A stretch of 64,000 nt of DNA from Halarcobacter bivalviorum (GTDB taxonomy: Bacteria > Campylobacterota > Campylobacteria > Campylobacterales > Arcobacteraceae), in NCBI RefSeq assembly GCF_003346815.1, contig NZ_CP031217.1, forward strand, positions 1,922,001 through 1,986,000. The letters are read 5' to 3'. The translations under genes and the position numbers were made by a program. The notes under the pieces are model-generated. The model saw nothing but the letters and a program-made list of their open reading frames with translations, was not told where the DNA came from and searched no databases. How positions within the stretch are numbered: position 1 is the stretch's first letter; each line of letters starts with the position of its first letter. Below are positions 61,184-64,000 of this stretch, piece after piece.

Positions 61184-62041
61184 TTACAAAGTGTTACGAA
61201 AGTAATTAGAAATTTTCTCAATATCTTCTTGAGATTTAATTTCAATTTTAAAATAGTTCTTTTCAGCTTTTACTTTTAAATCACTCTTTTTTAAATGCTC
61301 AATTACATTATCAAGTGGTTTAAAATCATAATTTTTAATAGTTTTTTTCTTCTTTAAAGCCTTATTATCATCAGCTTTTAACTGCCTTACTAAGTCTTCA
61401 GTTTCTCTAACTGAAAGCTTTTGACCAATAATAGAATCTGCAACTTTTTTTTGTGTATCTTCATCTAGTCCAAGCATTATCTTACCATGACCAGCAGAGA
61501 TTTTGTCATTAGCAAGTAGCTGTTGTACATATGAGCATAATTGTAACAATCTTAAGGTATTAGTAATTAAAGTTCTAGATTTAAATACCTTTTTTGACAA
61601 CTCATCATGTGTAATATTATGCTCATTTATTAGTTGGGCATAAGAAAAAGCTAATTCAATAATATTTAAATCGTCTCTTTGAATATTTTCAATTAAAGCT
61701 AATTCTCTTAATTTAAAATCTTCAATATTTACGATTGTAGCTTTAATAGTCTCTAACTTTGCAAGTTTATGAGCTCTTAATCTTCTTTCACCTGCAACTA
61801 AAATATATCCATTTTCATCTTCTATTACTGTTACAGGTTGTAGAAGTCCATGCTCTACAATTGAGTCTGCTAATTCTTTTAATTTATCTTGATCAAATAT
61901 TTTTCTAGGTTGATTTGGGTTTGGTTTAACTTTTTCAACATCAATTTCAATAATCTTTCCATATTGAGATTTTGAATTTGAATTTTCATAAGCCGTTTCT
62001 ACTTCACCTAATAATTCTCCAAGTCCTCTACCTAATGCCAT
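61184..62041 (-). CDS. parB: Chromosome partitioning protein ParB
   Basis: A 285-residue DNA-binding CTPase-type partition protein. The nuclease-like N-terminal domain has NPNQPRKIFDQDKLKELADS and GERRLRAHKL. The helix-turn-helix follows near 130-185 (ITHDELSKKVFKSRTLITNT, ISAGHGKIML), with a short C-terminal dimerisation part. It spreads from parS sites and works with ParA; no parS-like sequence was found here. It lies 24 nt after parA. Confidence 0.96.
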   Translation of the reverse strand: MALGRGLGELLGEVETAYENSNSKSQYGKIIEIDVEKVKPNPNQPRKIFDQDKLKELADSIVEHGLLQPVTVIEDENGYILVAGERRLRAHKLAKLETIKATIVNIEDFKLRELALIENIQRDDLNIIELAFSYAQLINEHNITHDELSKKVFKSRTLITNTLRLLQLCSYVQQLLANDKISAGHGKIMLGLDEDTQKKVADSIIGQKLSVRETEDLVRQLKADDNKALKKKKTIKNYDFKPLDNVIEHLKKSDLKVKAEKNYFKIEIKSQEDIEKISNYFRNTL

Positions 62042-62065
62042 ATTAAAATCCTACTTTATTTAAAA

Positions 62066-62842
62066 TTATCCAGCAATTGCTTTTGCTAAGTTTGTATATG
62101 CTTTTGTTCCAGCTGCCATTTCATCATACAACATGATAGGCTTACCAAAACTTGGGCTTTCTGCCAGTTTAATATTTCTAGGGATAACTACATATGAGCT
62201 TTCATCAACTTTAAAAAGTTTACTCTCAAAATGTTGTGCTAAATCTGCAAAAACTTGTTTTGAAAGATTATTTTGAGCACTATACATTGTAGGAAGAAAA
62301 CCTCTGATTTGTAGTTGTCTATTAATTGTTTGCTTAACTAATTTAATAGTATTTAATAACTGTGCTAAACCCTCTAATGCAAAAAACTCACATTGAATTG
62401 GTATTAGTACAGAATTAGCTGCACTTAATGTATTAATAGTGATTGGTCCTAATGCTGGTGGTGAATCAATAATTATATAATCATAATCTTTTTTTACAGG
62501 GTCAATTTTTCTTTTTAAAACTAACTCTCTATCTTTGACATTTTTATAAAACTCTTTTTCAATTCCAACTAATCCAATATTTGATGGTGCTACTTTTAAG
62601 TTTTCAATTTCAGAATCAAGAATAATTTCATTTAACTCTTTTGTTCCTAACATTACATGATAAATATTATACTCATATGTATCTCTATGAAAACCTAATG
62701 ATGTAGTAGCATTAGCTTGTGGATCTGCATCTATTAATAATACTCTTTTACCTTCAAGTGCTAATGCAGCACTTAAATTTACGGCAGTGGTAGTCTTTCC
62801 TACACCACCTTTTTGATTTGCAATTGCAATAACCTCAGTCAT
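62066..62842 (-). CDS. parA: Chromosome partitioning ATPase ParA (Soj)
   Basis: A 258-residue Walker-type ATPase. The deviant Walker A KGGVGKTT is at 10-17, VLLIDADPQANATTSLG near 34-50, and DYIIIDSPPALGPIT is the Walker B region. It moves ParB-bound origins to cell poles. It overlaps the biotin ligase gene by 4 nt. Confidence 0.97.
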   Translation of the reverse strand: MTEVIAIANQKGGVGKTTTAVNLSAALALEGKRVLLIDADPQANATTSLGFHRDTYEYNIYHVMLGTKELNEIILDSEIENLKVAPSNIGLVGIEKEFYKNVKDRELVLKRKIDPVKKDYDYIIIDSPPALGPITINTLSAANSVLIPIQCEFFALEGLAQLLNTIKLVKQTINRQLQIRGFLPTMYSAQNNLSKQVFADLAQHFESKLFKVDESSYVVIPRNIKLAESPSFGKPIMLYDEMAAGTKAYTNLAKAIAG

Positions 62843-63474
62843 CTTAAACTAAAAACCTTTTTATCGTCAATTTGGATAGAACCATCACCATTTAAAACAG
62901 CATTTTCTAATGAAACTTTGTTGTTTTCAACTGTAGCTTTAAATTTTCTACTCTTTTGGAATTCTACCTTAAAAGAGTTAAAAATTTCCTTCCAAGAAAT
63001 TTTTTTTTCTAAACTTCTAAAATATAATTTTAATATATACATTTTATCGATTTTTATATCTAAATACCCAAAATCACTATTTACATGGGATAAATTTAAA
63101 CCTATTCCACAATATATTAAATCTTTTGTAACTGAGGTAATTGTTCCCCCAATTTTTTTTTCATCTACATAAAAATCATTTGGCCATTTTAACCAAATTT
63201 TTGAACCTTGACTTTTTAGTACTTCTTTTAAAAGATATGAAAAATATATAGAGGCACTTTGTATTTGTAAATCATTAGGTAATCTATTTTTGTCAAGAAC
63301 AAAAGAGAAAAAAAGATTTCCTTCTTTTCCTTGCCAAGAGTTTCCTCTACTTCCTATACCATTTGTTTGATAATTTGCTGTTACACATAAAGGAGTTGTA
63401 AAACTATTTTTTTTTATCAACTCTTTGAGGTAGGTATGTGTTGAATCTACCTCTTCTAAATTTATTATTTCCAT
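62839..63474 (-). CDS. birA: Biotin--protein ligase (no DNA-binding domain)
   Basis: A 211-residue enzyme that attaches biotin to acetyl-CoA carboxylase carrier protein. NYQTNGIGSRGNSWQGKEGN near 34-53 (the biotinyl-AMP loop, with GxGxxG-R-like core), IWLKWPNDFYVDEKKIGG and CGIGLNLS are the catalytic motifs. There is no N-terminal helix-turn-helix, so it does not act as a repressor. It begins the birA-parA-parB run conserved in Campylobacterota. Confidence 0.94.
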   Translation of the reverse strand: MEIINLEEVDSTHTYLKELIKKNSFTTPLCVTANYQTNGIGSRGNSWQGKEGNLFFSFVLDKNRLPNDLQIQSASIYFSYLLKEVLKSQGSKIWLKWPNDFYVDEKKIGGTITSVTKDLIYCGIGLNLSHVNSDFGYLDIKIDKMYILKLYFRSLEKKISWKEIFNSFKVEFQKSRKFKATVENNKVSLENAVLNGDGSIQIDDKKVFSLR

Positions 63475-63543
63475 ATTTGATTATACATAATTAACTTACA
63501 AGAGATTATTAAATATAATTTTTTAAAAAGAGAAGATTGTCAC

Positions 63544-64000
63544 ATGCTAGATCCGGTTTTACCCATTGCTTTGTATTTAAGTTTTGGTTATTTATTTAAA
63601 ATATTTTTTAAAGATAATTCAAAAGAGTTAGTTGAGTTTATTATTTACTTTTCTCTTCCTGCTATTGTTTTTGCAAAAATCTATCCTCTAAATTTAACTT
63701 ATGAAACTTTAGAGTTAGTATTTATGTTTAACACCATAATCTTAGGTAACTTGCTATTAGCTTATTTTGTAGGAAAATTACTCAAACTAGAGAAGAAAAT
63801 ACTTGCTACTTTTATGATTGTTGCAACTTTTGGAAACACTTCATTTATTGGGCTTTCATACATAGATACTTTTTATGGTCAAGATTATGTAGTATACGCA
63901 CTTATTTATGATCTATTTGGTTCGTTTCTTTTATTAGTTAGTTTAGGAATGATTATTATAAATTGGGGAAGTGGTCAACATGTTAACTTTAAAGGTATAG
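63544..64000 (+). CDS. AEC-family transporter, N-terminal part (gene runs off the window)
   Basis: The first 152 codons are visible. It begins MLDPVLPIALYLSFGYLFKI, and four or five hydrophobic helices follow, including a helix with TFGNTSFIGLSYIDTFYG, a segment typical of the auxin-efflux-carrier (AEC/MleP) family of secondary transporters. The likely cargo is a small carboxylate, which cannot be read. It is divergent from birA across 69 bp. The ribosome site is weak. Confidence 0.85.
   Translation, partial: MLDPVLPIALYLSFGYLFKIFFKDNSKELVEFIIYFSLPAIVFAKIYPLNLTYETLELVFMFNTIILGNLLLAYFVGKLLKLEKKILATFMIVATFGNTSFIGLSYIDTFYGQDYVVYALIYDLFGSFLLLVSLGMIIINWGSGQHVNFKGI

Noticed and set aside
61080-63543. 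Search for parS sites near parAB
   Set aside because: No sequence close to TGTTTCACGTGAAACA was seen.

Overview
The window looks like the chromosome of a low-GC member of the Campylobacterota, most probably an Arcobacter-type bacterium. This rests on the very AT-rich coding style and on a gene order I know from epsilonproteobacteria: birA-parA-parB-atpF'FHAGDC-tolQRA-tolB ... pal-cpoB-slyD-fabD-mtnN, read on the minus strand from 63.5 kb down to 41.6 kb. The BvgS-like and Cache-type hybrid kinases and the Opr-type porin fit the same group. No species can be named from the sequence alone.

Layout. 0-2.6 kb (minus): the start of a porin gene, then a Fur-type operon (DUF2325 protein, 66-aa, 58-aa and 251-aa proteins of unknown function, flavodoxin) preceded by two near-consensus Fur boxes. 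2.6-6.5 kb (plus): a periplasmic binding protein, a BvgS-like hybrid kinase and an atypical receiver protein with a cysteine cluster. 6.5-13.6 kb (plus): an orphan ABC ATPase, ferrochelatase, the complete AmmeMemoRadiSam trio, an ElyC-like envelope protein, a ZnuCB-type metal transporter without a binding protein, and a CvfB-like RNA-binding protein. 13.6-17.2 kb (minus): a 1204-aa Cache/HAMP/kinase/receiver/HPt protein whose codon style changes abruptly at the kinase domain. 17.4-19.5 kb (plus): thiol peroxidase and the MsrPQ periplasmic methionine sulfoxide repair system.

19.5-41.5 kb is the most unusual part. Two complete rRNA operons (16S-tRNA-Ile-tRNA-Ala-23S-5S, minus strand) form a direct repeat of about 5.76 kb offset by exactly 16,200 bp. 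They appear identical. Between them lies a self-contained type I secretion island: HlyD-like adaptor, LapB-like ABC exporter, TolC-like channel with a SPOR-like tail, a divergent OmpR-type regulator, a 1287-aa VCBS/cadherin-like adhesin with a LapA-like N-terminus, and a 104-aa protein that is a free-standing relative of the adhesin's C-terminal secretion module. Recombination between the rRNA operons could delete or amplify this island.

41.6-63.5 kb (minus) is the conserved housekeeping block. The Tol-Pal genes are split by a tightly overlapping seven-gene operon (45.6-52.3 kb): DUF523/DUF1722 protein, DNA photolyase, CrtI/CRTISO-like oxidoreductase, LytS-type kinase, LytTR regulator, TIGR01777 epimerase-like protein and SRPBCC protein. 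It looks like a light or oxidative-stress response unit carrying its own two-component system. The ATP synthase F1 genes with b and b', the ParAB genes and biotin ligase follow. The window ends inside an AEC-family transporter on the plus strand.

All calls come from reading the sequence and recalling protein families. No database or alignment program was used.
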